A stretch of DNA of 64,000 nucleotides from SZUA-36 sp963774415 (GCA_963774415.1 CAVZEU010000003.1:1054001-1118000), one strand, 5' to 3'. Positions 44,826-54,094 are shown, counted from the stretch's first letter. Numbers and translations: made by a program. The notes: a model not told the origin generated them from the letters alone.

Positions 44826-45827
44826 TCACGCACGCCAGCACCAATGCCATGGCTCATAGGCGACGCCGTGGCGGTTGCCGCGCGGGTAGGACAGATGGAA
44901 GCCGAAGCGGCCGGCGGAGCGTGACAGCCATTGATGGGCGGGGCTTTTCTCGAAGTTCTCGTGCAGTGGTTCGAACCCCGGCGCCGTAATATCCAGCGCA
45001 CGTCCCGAGTGGTGCTCGCTGAATCCCGGTGCGGCAGACACTCGCAGAATCTCACCGATATCCTGGCCGGCCGCCAGTTTGCGCCGGATGATGCCTGCCT
45101 GGTAGGCCACGGTGCGGAAGGCTGACACGGCCTGCATTTCCACGCCCTCGTTCAGCGCCGTTTCGCGCATGGCCAGCCAGGCCCGTGCCGCCCGCGGCGC
45201 CATCCGCGCCTCCCGGCCGAACACGTCCGGGCCTATGGAGACGGCGCGTTTGCATTCCGGCTGCAACCTGAGGCGGTGCCGCGCGCCGTAGTCGCCGGGA
45301 ACACCGAGACGTTGTCCCAGCGCCGCAATTTCCCGGCCGTAGCGGGTCTGCCGCCGCAAAAAGACGCGGCGCAGCCGGCGCCAACCGTCTTGCGCGGCGG
45401 GCGCCCCTTCAGCAGCGTGCATTGGCCGGTAACCGCAGGCGAGGTAGAAATTCACGCTCGGCGAAAGCGCGCAGACCTGCAGTTCCAGCAGCCCGAATTG
45501 CACGGCCAGGCGTTCGAGGTGAACGACCATCCTGCTGGCCAGACCGCTGCTGCCGGCGGCGGGCGACACCAGCAGATCGGTCAGTTGTCGAACCTCGGGG
45601 CACAAACCGCCGCAGGCCAGTAATCCGGCTTCCCCGCGCGCCGCCAGCAGGCAGCCGTCGGCGAGCCTGTCCCGCAGGGGCTGCAAGGCCGGTTGCGAAG
45701 GTGTCGGCGGCGGGCCTGCTTTCTCGGCCTCCAGGGTCGGAATCGTCAGCAGATTGTCGCGGCACAAGGCAACGATCGCCTCGGTGTCGCTGGCTGTCGC
45801 CGGCCTGATTGAGAAAGGTTTTCCCAC
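44826..45827 (-). CDS. GNAT acetyltransferase fused to VanY-type D,D-carboxypeptidase
   Basis: 333 residues. Residues 1-150 are GNAT-like (SIRPATASDTEAIVALC, LTDLLVSPAAGSSGLASRMV with the acetyl-CoA-binding loop region, NFYLACGYRPMH). Residues about 190-333 are a peptidase-M15/VanY domain: SAFRTVAYQAGII, then the zinc motif SEHHSGRALDIT (His-x6-Asp) and EPWHWCW (catalytic Glu and ligand His). D-alanyl-D-alanine carboxypeptidases of this type trim peptidoglycan stems. No signal peptide is visible, which is odd if the substrate is periplasmic. Confidence 0.8.
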   Translation of the reverse strand: MGKPFSIRPATASDTEAIVALCRDNLLTIPTLEAEKAGPPPTPSQPALQPLRDRLADGCLLAARGEAGLLACGGLCPEVRQLTDLLVSPAAGSSGLASRMVVHLERLAVQFGLLELQVCALSPSVNFYLACGYRPMHAAEGAPAAQDGWRRLRRVFLRRQTRYGREIAALGQRLGVPGDYGARHRLRLQPECKRAVSIGPDVFGREARMAPRAARAWLAMRETALNEGVEMQAVSAFRTVAYQAGIIRRKLAAGQDIGEILRVSAAPGFSEHHSGRALDITAPGFEPLHENFEKSPAHQWLSRSAGRFGFHLSYPRGNRHGVAYEPWHWCWRA

Positions 45828-45876
45828 GCGGCCATATTACCAGCGTACTGACAGGCGGCGTTAGCGCCCGGCGGGC

Positions 45877-47136
45877 CTAAGGCCCGGTATAGAACATGCC
45901 CTTGAGCGTGTAGAAAAAGAGGATCGCGAGCAGTCCGCCCGCCGGCAGCGTGATGATCCAGGACAGCATGATGTTGCGCACCACGCGCAGGTTGAGTGCG
46001 CCGATGCCGCGCGCGATGCCGACGCCCATGACCGCGCCCACCAGCGTGTGCGTGGTGGATACGGGTATGCCGGTGCCGGATGCAAGCACGACGGTCGTCG
46101 CCGCCGACAATTCGGCGGCGAATCCGCGCGAGGGTGTGAGCTCGGTAATACTGCGGCCGACGGTCTTGATGACGCGCCAGCCGTAGGTGGCCAGGCCAAG
46201 CACGATGCCGCCGGCGCCGAGCAGCAGGATCCAGGTGCCCAGGGCGGATGTTTGTGCGACAGCGCCGGATTTGACGATACTGACGACCGCGGCGACGGGA
46301 CCGATCGCGTTGGCCACGTCATTTGAGCCGTGGGCGAACGCCATCCCGCTGGCGGTGAACACCATCAGTATGCCGAATATCTTTTCGACGTTGGTGAAGC
46401 GAAAATCCACGTCCTCCGTCGGCACGATCTTGATGCGCTTGATCGCGATGATGCCGATCGAGGAGGTGACCACGCCGCTGATGACGGCAATTGCGACGGA
46501 TTGCCCGCCGCTGAGGTTGAGGCCGACATGAGCCAGCCCTTTTATCAATGTGACCAGCGCCAGGATGAAGCCGACCGCGAAGATGTAGAACGGCACATAC
46601 TTGCGCGCATTGCGCAGCGGGTCCTCGGTATTCAGGATCAGCTTTTGCACGCTCATGAAGAGAAAAAAGGCCATGAAACCCGAAAGTATTGGCGATATCA
46701 CCCACGAGGCGACGATCGTGCCGATCTTTGACCAGTGCACCGACTGTACGCCGATACCGACCACGGCGAAACCGACGATGGCGCCGACGATGGAGTGGGT
46801 CGTCGATACCGGCCAGCCTTTCCTCGACGCCAGCAGCAGCCACACGGCCGCGGCCAGCAGGGCGGCCAGCATGCCGTAAACCAGCAGTTCCGGGTTGTTC
46901 GCCACGTGGCTCGATTCGATGATGCCCTTGCGGATGGTCGAGGTGACCTGTCCACCGGCGAGGAAAGCACCGCTGAATTCGAAAACCGCGGCGACGACCA
47001 TGGCCTGCTTGAAAGTCAGCGCGCGTGAGCCCACTGAGGTCGCCATTGCATTGGCGACGTCGTTGGCACCGATGCCCCAGGCCATGAACAGCCCGAAGGC
47101 GGCCGCCAGAATTAAATACGAAGTTGAAAATTCCAT
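45877..47136 (-). CDS. low-affinity inorganic phosphate transporter (Pit family)
   Basis: 419 residues, about ten membrane helices. The duplicated PiT signature is present: WGIGANDVANAMATSVG near the N-terminus and HGSNDVANAIGPVAAV near residue 290. Two repeat halves each with a GANDVANA-type motif are characteristic. Phosphate import coupled to protons. Followed upstream (minus strand) by the TIGR00153 partner, a common pairing. Confidence 0.92.
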   Translation of the reverse strand: MEFSTSYLILAAAFGLFMAWGIGANDVANAMATSVGSRALTFKQAMVVAAVFEFSGAFLAGGQVTSTIRKGIIESSHVANNPELLVYGMLAALLAAAVWLLLASRKGWPVSTTHSIVGAIVGFAVVGIGVQSVHWSKIGTIVASWVISPILSGFMAFFLFMSVQKLILNTEDPLRNARKYVPFYIFAVGFILALVTLIKGLAHVGLNLSGGQSVAIAVISGVVTSSIGIIAIKRIKIVPTEDVDFRFTNVEKIFGILMVFTASGMAFAHGSNDVANAIGPVAAVVSIVKSGAVAQTSALGTWILLLGAGGIVLGLATYGWRVIKTVGRSITELTPSRGFAAELSAATTVVLASGTGIPVSTTHTLVGAVMGVGIARGIGALNLRVVRNIMLSWIITLPAGGLLAILFFYTLKGMFYTGP

Positions 47137-47185
47137 GGTAGGTAGCTCTTCTTGGGATCGTTATTCCGGGAGCCGGCTGAGTGGT

Positions 47186-47863
47186 TTAGCGTGCCAGCAT
47201 CAGTTGCAGACGGCTGCCGACGCGCTGCGCGCGGTCGGCGATATCACCGGTGTGGTCGATGACCTTGTACAGGAACATGACGTGCACCGGGTGCAGTTCG
47301 TCTTCCAGCGCGAACAGCTTGGCGCGCAGCGAGACTTGTTGCTCATCGGTTTCCTGCTCGATGTCGTCCAGGTCGCGCAAGAGCCCCCCGACCCGTTCCC
47401 GCTCAGGTTTGCCGAATCCGGTTTCGATGAGTTCGTCCAGTTCGTTGATGGCCGTGTCGGCCTGTTTGCAGGCATCGATGCAGCGGCTGACCAGCGACAT
47501 GTAATCCTGGGACATGGAGGGGTGAAACTGCATGTTGCGGCCCACGATCAGACCGGCGACATCACGCGCGCGGCCGGCGACCATATCCTGCATGGTCAGG
47601 ACTTCCAGAACGTCGCGCCGGTCGACCGGCATGAACAGGCTGCTGGGAAGACGCAGCCGCAGTTCTTTCTTCAGGTCGTCGGCTTCGTTTTCGAGGGTGA
47701 CGATCCGGCGGTGGTGCTCGTTACGTTCCTGGGTCTTGCCCGCGAGCACCGCCCGTGTGAACGGTATCAACTCGACGACACAGGAAACGACCTTTTCCAT
47801 GTGCTGCTGCAATGGTCTAACCGGTGACGATCCGAAGATTCCGCTGAGGTAGCTGCCTGACAT
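47186..47863 (-). CDS. TIGR00153/DUF47 family phosphate-transport regulator (PhoU-like)
   Basis: 225 residues, alpha-helical with repeated acidic pairs such as LENEADDLKKELRLRLP and DDIEQETDEQQVSLRAK, matching the PhoU-like fold of the DUF47 family usually next to pit genes. It would regulate the transporter 50 bp downstream. It is divergent from phoU (48322), so this locus holds two PhoU-type proteins. Confidence 0.85.
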   Translation of the reverse strand: MSGSYLSGIFGSSPVRPLQQHMEKVVSCVVELIPFTRAVLAGKTQERNEHHRRIVTLENEADDLKKELRLRLPSSLFMPVDRRDVLEVLTMQDMVAGRARDVAGLIVGRNMQFHPSMSQDYMSLVSRCIDACKQADTAINELDELIETGFGKPERERVGGLLRDLDDIEQETDEQQVSLRAKLFALEDELHPVHVMFLYKVIDHTGDIADRAQRVGSRLQLMLAR

Positions 47864-48321
47864 GATATGCTCCCTTTGCAGCGCGGCCTGGCGGCCGCGG
47901 CTTGGCCGGGTTTCATTTTGGATGCGGTTGCAATTTTACCTTAAGCGCATTGGCTCCGTGTAACGAAATTGCCACAATCGATGCATAAAATGTACCGATG
48001 GAACCTCCAAGCCCTGTCGGCAAGGTCGGGTTCAGACGGAAGGTCGGACGTTTTTCATCGCTGGCGCCGCCGCGAAGACCCCCATCCATGCGTTCATGGC
48101 TCTGGGCGGCGTCGGCGGGATTGGCGGCTTGCTGCCGATCATGTTATACCTTTCAGGCGTTCTGTTCCGCGCTGAAGCCTCTTGCCCCGGCCTGGAGTCA
48201 TTGAGTTGAATTCTGGAGCGAAGTCTCGATATACGTTGATAATGGAGTTGCCGGACGCGCCGCGGGCGGCGAGCGGGTCAAACCGTATCGGCGAAGCGCG
48301 CGGCTCACTGGGGAAGGTTCA
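47864..48321. other. 458-bp intergenic region between divergent phosphate genes
   Basis: No credible gene, although open frames of about 60 codons occur around 47969-48204. No Pho box (TGTCA-like repeats 11 bp apart) seen here. A hydrophobic stretch in a third frame (around 48073-48207) has no start or ribosome site. Confidence 0.4.
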
Positions 48322-49044
48322 ATGGACAAGCTAAATCTGGGTCAACACATTTCCCGCCAGTTCAACGAGGAACTGGAGGATGTGCGCGCCAAGGTGCTGC
48401 ACATGGGTGGTATCGTCGAACAACAGGTCAGCGATGCGGTGAGGGCGCTGTTGAACGACGAGCCCGGTATAGCCCGGACAGTGAAAAAGAACGATGCCCG
48501 CGTCAACTTGCTTGAAGTCGAAATCGACGACGAATGCACCAGCATCGTCGTGCGCCGGCAGCCGGCAGCGACCGACCTGCGCCTGGTCATGGCCGTGATC
48601 AAGACCATCAATGACCTGGAACGCATCGGTGACGAGGCCAAGCGGGTGGCAAAGATGTCACAGGAAGACCTGGGCGGCATCATTCAGGAAAAGATGCAGC
48701 AGGAACTCGGCCACATGGGCGAACTGGTGCGCGAGATGTTGCATAACGTGCTCGATGCCTTCGCCCGAACGGATGTGGACATGGCGGCGAGCGTGGTCAA
48801 GGCCGATGCAAAAGTCGACCGCAAGTACAAGTCGATCACCCGCAAGTTGACGGAGCATATGAGCCGGGACCCGGAATCGGTGCCGCTGGTCATGAACCTG
48901 CTGTGGGCGACCCGTTCGCTGGAGCGCATGGGTGACCGCTGCCAGAATATCGCCGAGTACGTGATCTACATGGTGCTGGGCACGAATGTGCAGCACACCA
49001 ACGTGGATGACGTGCTGGCCGAGATCGAATCCCGCCCGGAATAG
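48322..49044 (+). CDS. phoU: phosphate signalling regulator PhoU
   Basis: 240 residues. Two PhoU helical repeats: RAKVLHMGGIVEQQVSDAVR and TINDLERIGDEAKRVAKM, then ARTDVDMAASVVKADAKVDR and ATRSLERMGDRCQNIAEYVI. The E/D-x-x-x-D metal-binding pattern (RIGDEA, RMGDRCQNIAE) is intact. Negative regulator of PhoR when phosphate is plentiful. No pst genes adjoin it here. Confidence 0.92.
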   Translation: MDKLNLGQHISRQFNEELEDVRAKVLHMGGIVEQQVSDAVRALLNDEPGIARTVKKNDARVNLLEVEIDDECTSIVVRRQPAATDLRLVMAVIKTINDLERIGDEAKRVAKMSQEDLGGIIQEKMQQELGHMGELVREMLHNVLDAFARTDVDMAASVVKADAKVDRKYKSITRKLTEHMSRDPESVPLVMNLLWATRSLERMGDRCQNIAEYVIYMVLGTNVQHTNVDDVLAEIESRPE

Positions 49045-49057
49045 TGCGGCGCGGACA

Positions 49058-49088
49058 ATCCCGGGCCCTGCTGCCGCAGGCCCGGGAT
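49058..49088. other. strong hairpin between convergent phoU and spy-like genes
   Basis: ATCCCGGGCC at 49058-49067 pairs with GGCCCGGGAT at 49079-49088 around an 11-base loop. There is no T tract on either side, so it may be a bidirectional terminator-like pause rather than a canonical terminator. Confidence 0.4.
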
Positions 49089-49103
49089 GCGTGGGTTGGG
49101 GGT

Positions 49104-49601
49104 TCAGTCCGCTGCGTCAGCCGGCCGCGGTTTGTTTTGCCAGCGCTCCTTGAAGCGTTGCATGCGCTCGCTGTGCATCTGCTCCAGTTTGGCGCGTTGC
49201 TCATCGGTGAGGTAGCCGAGCATGTGCGACATCGCCTCACTGGTGAGAATGGTACGCCGGGTTACCAGTTCGCCCTCTTTTTTCGCGACGGCGGCGACGG
49301 CATCCTTGTCATAGGACTTGGCGGTAACCAGTGTCCTGAGCTGTTCGTGGTTGGCGTGCATGTCTTCCATGAGCGGTTGCATGTCCTTTTTCAGGCTCTG
49401 CATGGCAGCCTTGATATCGGTCTCTTGCTGATCGCTCAAATCGAGCTTGTGCAGGGCGTGCCGGAAGTGTTCGAAGGCCGGGTAGCCGGGCGCTCCGCCC
49501 GCGTGGTGCCGCCCGTGTCCGAAGTCGCCGCCGCGCGCGAACGCGCTCCCCGCTAGCGTCAGCAAAGCCGCGGCAAAAATGGTCGTCAAAAGTGCTTTCA
49601 T
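49104..49601 (-). CDS. Spy/CpxP-like periplasmic protein
   Basis: 165 residues from ATG 49601 with AGGAG just upstream. Signal peptide MKALLTTIFAAALLTLAGSA is followed by a His/Gly-rich start and paired LTxxQ motifs: LDLSDQQETDIKAAMQ and LTDEQRAKLEQMHSERMQ. These are the Spy/CpxP hallmark. In E. coli Spy and CpxP buffer periplasmic misfolding and restrain CpxA. The gene is divergent from cpxR across an exact CpxR site (49704-49718), so its expression under Cpx control is likely. Confidence 0.82.
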   Translation of the reverse strand: MKALLTTIFAAALLTLAGSAFARGGDFGHGRHHAGGAPGYPAFEHFRHALHKLDLSDQQETDIKAAMQSLKKDMQPLMEDMHANHEQLRTLVTAKSYDKDAVAAVAKKEGELVTRRTILTSEAMSHMLGYLTDEQRAKLEQMHSERMQRFKERWQNKPRPADAAD

Positions 49602-49703
49602 ACGAATTCTCCTGAAGTACGGGCCTGTAAACGGGCCCTGGGTTAAACGCGTTGCTTGCAGTGTATAGGACACCTTGCCGCTGTCTTTTTGCGTCGGCGG
49701 ATT

Positions 49704-49718
49704 GTAAAAACAGGTAAA
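49704..49718. promoter_or_regulatory. CpxR-binding site
   Basis: GTAAA at 49704-49708, five bases AACAG, and GTAAA at 49714-49718 is an exact GTAAA-N5-GTAAA consensus for phosphorylated CpxR. A third GTAAA at 49744-49748 is 30 bases beyond, on the same helical face. It is between the spy-like and cpxR starts, consistent with autoregulation and activation of the periplasmic protein. Confidence 0.75.
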
Positions 49719-49776
49719 AACGCCCCCGAATTTTGGCGAGCAGGTAAAATCATGGCTTTCATCGTTCGCCAGGGGC

Positions 49777-50466
49777 ATGCCGCAAACGATCCTCATAGCC
49801 GATGACGACACCGAACTGTGTGAACTTCTAGCCGAGTATCTTGGCCAGGAGGGATTCGAGGTGCGCGTGGCCCACGACGGGGAGCAGGCACTGAAGGAAT
49901 CCCGTCGGCCCGGGTTGGACGCCATGGTGCTCGATATCATGATGCCGCGGCTGAGCGGTATCGAAGTGCTGGCGGAACTGCGCAAGGCGTCGAACCTCCC
50001 GGTGCTGATGCTGACGGCCCGCGGTGACGACCTCGATCGTATCATCGGTCTCGAACTGGGCGCGGACGATTACCTGCCGAAGCCGGCCAACCCGCGGGAA
50101 CTGGCTGCACGGATCCGGGCCGTGTTGAGACGCGCGGGTACGGCGTCGAAGGTCGCCGTGCTGAAGGCCGACGACCTGGTCATGAACCAGGCGGACCGTA
50201 GCGTGCGCCTTGGCCAAAGCCGGTTGGAATTGACCAGCACCGAGTTCAGCATTCTGCAGCTGTTGCTGCAGCGCCGTGGCGAAGTCGTGGACAAGCGGGA
50301 CCTGTACCTGGCGGCCCTGGGCCGCGAAGCGGTGGCTTACGACCGCAGTATCGATATGCATATCAGCAACCTGCGCAGGAAGCTGGGGCCGCGCGGCGAT
50401 GGCGCTGCGCGGATAGAAACCATTCGCGGCATCGGCTACCAGTATCGCGATTCGGGAGAGCAGTGA
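49777..50466 (+). CDS. cpxR: OmpR-family response regulator, CpxR-like
   Basis: 229 residues. Receiver acidic pair ADDDTE, phosphoacceptor Asp53 in MVLDIMMPRLSG, Lys in PKPANPRE, then a winged-helix DNA-binding domain (QSRLELTSTEFSILQLLLQR, then YDRSIDMHISNLRRKLGP). The adjacent CpxR consensus box and spy-like neighbour argue for CpxR rather than another OmpR-type regulator. Operon with the kinase: the cpxA start shares one base with its stop. Confidence 0.88.
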   Translation: MPQTILIADDDTELCELLAEYLGQEGFEVRVAHDGEQALKESRRPGLDAMVLDIMMPRLSGIEVLAELRKASNLPVLMLTARGDDLDRIIGLELGADDYLPKPANPRELAARIRAVLRRAGTASKVAVLKADDLVMNQADRSVRLGQSRLELTSTEFSILQLLLQRRGEVVDKRDLYLAALGREAVAYDRSIDMHISNLRRKLGPRGDGAARIETIRGIGYQYRDSGEQ

Positions 50467-51815
50467 TGCCCAGGCTGTTCTGGAAACTGTTTTTTGCCTT
50501 GTGGCTGAGCATCATGGCGTTCGCGGTGCTGGTAAGCTGGATCAATCAGTCGGTCCTGTTGCAACAGGGGCTGGAAATGCAGGCCGATGGGTTCGGGGAA
50601 AGCCCCGGCCATTTCGGCAACCGGCTCGTGCGGGAGCTGAAGCAGGGTGACGAAACGCAAATGGCGCGCACCCTGCGTGACTTGCCGCACAGGCTCCGAA
50701 ACCACGTGTTCGTCATCGGACCCGATGGACGGGAACTGCTTGGGCGTGACCTTGCGCCAAGGCGGCAGCATCACGGGCCCGTGCGTTTCCAGCGTCAGAA
50801 ATTCACCTCGGCGAACGGCCGCTCGTACACGCTCGTCCTCATTCCCAGGATGCCGCCCCGGGCCCTGCTGGAACCCGGCCCGCGCGGGGTCGGCCTGCGT
50901 CTCGGCGTCGCCGCGCTGGTGGCGGCACTGGTCAGCTTCTTGCTGGCGCGCTACCTGGCCGCGCCCCTGGGACAATTGAGCGTGGTCGGCCGGCGCCTTG
51001 CTACCGGCGACCTTTCGGTCCGGGTCGGGGCGCCGCTGGACCAGCGTCGTGATGAGTTCGGGCAACTGGCCCTGGACCTGGACGAAATGGCACAACGATT
51101 GCAAACCGCGCAGCAGGCCAACCAGCGTTTGTTGCGGGATGTCAGCCACGAATTGCGCTCACCGTTGGCGCGGCTGCGCGTGGCGCTCGAAATCGGCAGG
51201 AACAAGGACAGCGGCGCGGTGGCGGCGGAACTCGACCGCATCGAACTCGAATGCGGTCGGCTCGAAACGCTCATCGACGAAGTTTTGGGATTGCTGCGCG
51301 AGTCCGGCGACTCACAGGCCTTGCGCGCGGAAAGGTTCGATTTGGCCGAGATGCTGCAGGACCTCGTGGCGACGGTCAACTACGAAATCCCCGAGGGAAG
51401 GGACCAGGTCCGGTTGACCGCGGCGACCGCGTTGCCCTTCAAGGGTGATCGCGAGCTGTTGTGGCGGGCCTTCGAGAACCTGCTGCGTAACGCCTTGCAG
51501 TACAGCGGCGAGGCTGGCCCGGTCCAGGTCAGCGCGGCGCTCACCGCGGGCAACCGGATCCAGGTTGACGTCGAGGACCGCGGCCCCGGCATTCCCGAGG
51601 CCCACCTGTCCCGGGTATTCGAGCCTTTTTACCGTGTCGACCAGGCCCGTGCGCGCACCGGCGGGGAGGGTTCGGGCGGCCACGGACTGGGACTCGCCAT
51701 CGCCGCCTCCGGCGTTCGCCGTAACGGCGGCAGAATTACCGCTGCCAACCGCAAGCGGGGTGGTCTGCGGATGCAGGTAACCCTGCCTGCGGATTCCGGC
51801 GCCTCAGGCGCGTGA
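50466..51815 (+). CDS. cpxA: sensor histidine kinase, CpxA-like
   Basis: 449 residues. Membrane helix 8-28, a periplasmic loop (about 30-140), second helix (about 148-160), HAMP (about 160-215), DHp with His228 in LLRDVSHELRSPLARLRVAL, and HATPase ending in GHGLGLAIA. Pairs with the regulator upstream. The start at 50466 (TGATG overlap) is preferred to GTG 50463. Its last 12 bases overlap the convergent epmA 3' end. Confidence 0.87.
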   Translation: MPRLFWKLFFALWLSIMAFAVLVSWINQSVLLQQGLEMQADGFGESPGHFGNRLVRELKQGDETQMARTLRDLPHRLRNHVFVIGPDGRELLGRDLAPRRQHHGPVRFQRQKFTSANGRSYTLVLIPRMPPRALLEPGPRGVGLRLGVAALVAALVSFLLARYLAAPLGQLSVVGRRLATGDLSVRVGAPLDQRRDEFGQLALDLDEMAQRLQTAQQANQRLLRDVSHELRSPLARLRVALEIGRNKDSGAVAAELDRIELECGRLETLIDEVLGLLRESGDSQALRAERFDLAEMLQDLVATVNYEIPEGRDQVRLTAATALPFKGDRELLWRAFENLLRNALQYSGEAGPVQVSAALTAGNRIQVDVEDRGPGIPEAHLSRVFEPFYRVDQARARTGGEGSGGHGLGLAIAASGVRRNGGRITAANRKRGGLRMQVTLPADSGASGA

Positions 51816-52757
51816 GACCGGGAAGGCGATGACCTCGGCGATCGATTCCGCGCCGCTGATCGCCATCAGCAGACGGTCGACGCCGAGCGCGACGCCGGCA
51901 CACTCCGGCAAGCCGTGGCGCAGGGCGGCGAGCAACCGCCGGTCAATCTCGCAAACGGGCATGTCGCGCCGTTGCCGCTCGGCGTTCTCGGCGGCGAAGC
52001 GGCGTTCCTGTTCGTCGGGGTCGGTCAATTCCTGGTAACCGTTGGCGAGTTCTTGCCGCCCCAGGTAGAGTTCGAAACGCTCGGCCAATGGCGGGTTACC
52101 CGGGCGAATCTTCGCGAGCGCGGCCTGGTCGGCGGGGTAGTCGTAAACGAAGGTGAGGCTCTCAGCGGGCAGCGACGGCTGGATGACATGGCTCAACAGG
52201 AGATCGAGCCATTGCCTGCGCCCGAGTTCGATGTCGCCGATCCCGTGCTCCGCCGCGGCCGCCGCCAGCGCGTCCGCCGGCGCCGACAACGGGTCGATTC
52301 CGAGTTCGCGTTGAAAGAGTTCACGGTAGCTGAGCCTGCGCTGCGGCCAGCGGTCGAATTGGCCGCGGCCGCAGTGCAGGACCAGCTCGGCGGCCTCGTC
52401 CATCAACTGGTGATAGCTGTAGCCGCTTCGGTACCATTCGAGCAACGTGAACTCAGGGTTATGGTGACGGCCCGATTCGGCTTTTCGAAAGACGCGGCCG
52501 AGTTCGAAAATATCGCCGCTGCCAGCCGCCAGCAGGCGTTTCAGGGCGAACTCGGGTGAAGTCCGCAGGTAGGCGCCGTCAGCCGTGCGTTCGGACTCGA
52601 TCCCGGGGTCGGTGTTGCCGGCATCGGCAAGCAGGGGTGTTTCGACTTCGAGGACGTTGCGGGCGGCAAAAAAGCCGCGCACGTCCCGCAAGAGTTGGGC
52701 GCGCGCCCTCAGCCCTGCGGCGGCGGTCGATGGTTGCCACGGGCCTGGCGGCATCAT
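51804..52757 (-). CDS. epmA: elongation factor P beta-lysyltransferase
   Basis: About 317 residues from the ATG-ATG pair at 52757/52754, preceded by GGGAG; this is close to the 325 of E. coli EpmA. A class II lysyl-tRNA synthetase core: RNVLEVETPLL (motif 1 region), GDIFELGRVFRKAESGRHHN and FTLLEWYRSGYSYHQLM (motif 2), and GVALGVDRLLMAISG (motif 3). It lacks the anticodon-binding N-domain, as expected for EpmA. Attaches beta-lysine to EF-P to relieve ribosome stalling at polyprolines. Separated from the porin gene upstream by a terminator. Confidence 0.9.
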   Translation of the reverse strand: MMPPGPWQPSTAAAGLRARAQLLRDVRGFFAARNVLEVETPLLADAGNTDPGIESERTADGAYLRTSPEFALKRLLAAGSGDIFELGRVFRKAESGRHHNPEFTLLEWYRSGYSYHQLMDEAAELVLHCGRGQFDRWPQRRLSYRELFQRELGIDPLSAPADALAAAAAEHGIGDIELGRRQWLDLLLSHVIQPSLPAESLTFVYDYPADQAALAKIRPGNPPLAERFELYLGRQELANGYQELTDPDEQERRFAAENAERQRRDMPVCEIDRRLLAALRHGLPECAGVALGVDRLLMAISGAESIAEVIAFPVSRA

Positions 52758-52766
52758 TGCTCCCGG

Positions 52767-52800
52767 CAAAATGAAACACCGGGCAGTATACTGCCCGGTG
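52767..52800 (-). terminator. palindromic terminator after the porin gene
   Basis: CACCGGGCAGTATACTGCCCGGTG (positions 52777-52800) is a perfect 24-bp palindrome. On the minus strand it is followed by TTTCATTTTG. It lies between the porin stop (52829) and the epmA start (52757). Confidence 0.7.
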
Positions 52801-52828
52801 CCATAAACCGCATCGCTTGCGGAAGTTT

Positions 52829-54094
52829 CTAGTACTTGAAGGCCAGGTCGACCTGCAGGCGTTTGAAGTCGATCGGGTCGCCCGACCTGATTCCGGACTT
52901 GTTGATGAAGTAGGTGACGTCGAAGTTGGCGTGCTTGGCCAAGGCATAGCTGGCCTTGAAAATGTGGCCTTTCGAATCGGTACCGCCGCCGCCGAAGTCG
53001 GAATCGGTGAGCAGGCCAAAAACCGCGTCGGCTTCGAGCTTCTCGTAAATATAGCCGACCTGCCACTGCCCGGCGTCAGCCGCCTTGCCGTACTGGACAC
53101 CGAACTGGTAGCCGGTGTCGTATTTGCCGCCGTCCCGGTTCTGCACGTAATCGCCATAGACCTTCAGCGGACGGTCCGCTAAGTCCATACCGAGATCGGC
53201 AAACAGTTCGACCATCTTGTAGTCGTACATGTAGGTGTTCGTGGCCGGATCATAGCTGTTACCGAAGAAATCGGTCGGGCCGAAGTGGAACGTGTGTTTG
53301 CCCTGGGTATTCAACTGGTAGTAACTCGCGCCGGCCGTGAGCTTCATTGCATCACCCAGCGGCATCTTCACGCCGCCCTGCAGGCCCCAGGCGAGTAACT
53401 GGTCCAGCTTCTTGTCGCTCTCGATCCAGGTTCCGATGCCGTTGACGAACACGTCGCCGTTGGCGAATTTGAACCCGCCGCCTTCCGGGCGCCAGTCGCC
53501 GTCCCAGATCAGGGACGACTTGTGCAGGAAGTTGCTGAACTTGCCGCCGATGACGTGGGTATTGGCGAGCCCGGACCAGTCGACGTAGGCCAGGTCGAGG
53601 ACGACGTTCTTGCTGGAGCCGCCGCTGCCCAGCGTCTGGTTCGTGGAAACGGGATCGTCGCTGCCGCTGGCCAGGCCGAAGCCGGCGGTGACGGTCGGGG
53701 TGACCTCGGCGATCATGGCGGCGCGGGCGCGGATACGGTTTCGGTCACGTTTGGATTTGCCTTCGATATCGAAGCTTCTCGTAGCGGTAGCGGAAATCAC
53801 CCTGCCAGCTTGAATCTTGTCGGTCCAGCTTGCCGCCTCCGATTCGGTTTTGGCGCTGATTTCGGCCACGGTTTTTGCGGTTTCCTCGCCGCTGCGTTGC
53901 AAATCCGAGTTGCTGGCGGCCAGTTTCCGGTTCTCGGCCTCGAGCTGGTCCAGCCGCTGGCTCAGGGCCTTGATCTGGGCGCGCAACGCGGCCAGGTCCT
54001 CGTCCGACGCGGCCTGTGACACGGCCGGCAGGGCCAACAGCAGGGTTAAGATAAAAGTAAACGCTCTCGTCGATTTATGCCATTGCAATGCCAT
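52829..54094 (-). CDS. putative porin with N-terminal coiled coil
   Basis: 421 residues from ATG 54094, set by AGGAGA seven bases upstream. The signal peptide ends ALPAVSQA-AS. Residues about 33-80 are a coiled coil (RAQIKALSQRLDQLEAENRK), then a beta-barrel-like region with alternating aromatic and polar residues to the C-terminus DLAFKY. This is the pattern of Gram-negative putative porins (PF16930-like). A Pho box lies about 310 bp upstream in the same orientation, so induction on phosphate limitation is likely. Confidence 0.8.
   Translation of the reverse strand: MALQWHKSTRAFTFILTLLLALPAVSQAASDEDLAALRAQIKALSQRLDQLEAENRKLAASNSDLQRSGEETAKTVAEISAKTESEAASWTDKIQAGRVISATATRSFDIEGKSKRDRNRIRARAAMIAEVTPTVTAGFGLASGSDDPVSTNQTLGSGGSSKNVVLDLAYVDWSGLANTHVIGGKFSNFLHKSSLIWDGDWRPEGGGFKFANGDVFVNGIGTWIESDKKLDQLLAWGLQGGVKMPLGDAMKLTAGASYYQLNTQGKHTFHFGPTDFFGNSYDPATNTYMYDYKMVELFADLGMDLADRPLKVYGDYVQNRDGGKYDTGYQFGVQYGKAADAGQWQVGYIYEKLEADAVFGLLTDSDFGGGGTDSKGHIFKASYALAKHANFDVTYFINKSGIRSGDPIDFKRLQVDLAFKY

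Noticed and set aside
47969..48204. Two overlapping 68-codon frames upstream of phoU
   Set aside because: They overlap each other in different frames and have no start support; one contains a hydrophobic run but it has no start codon.
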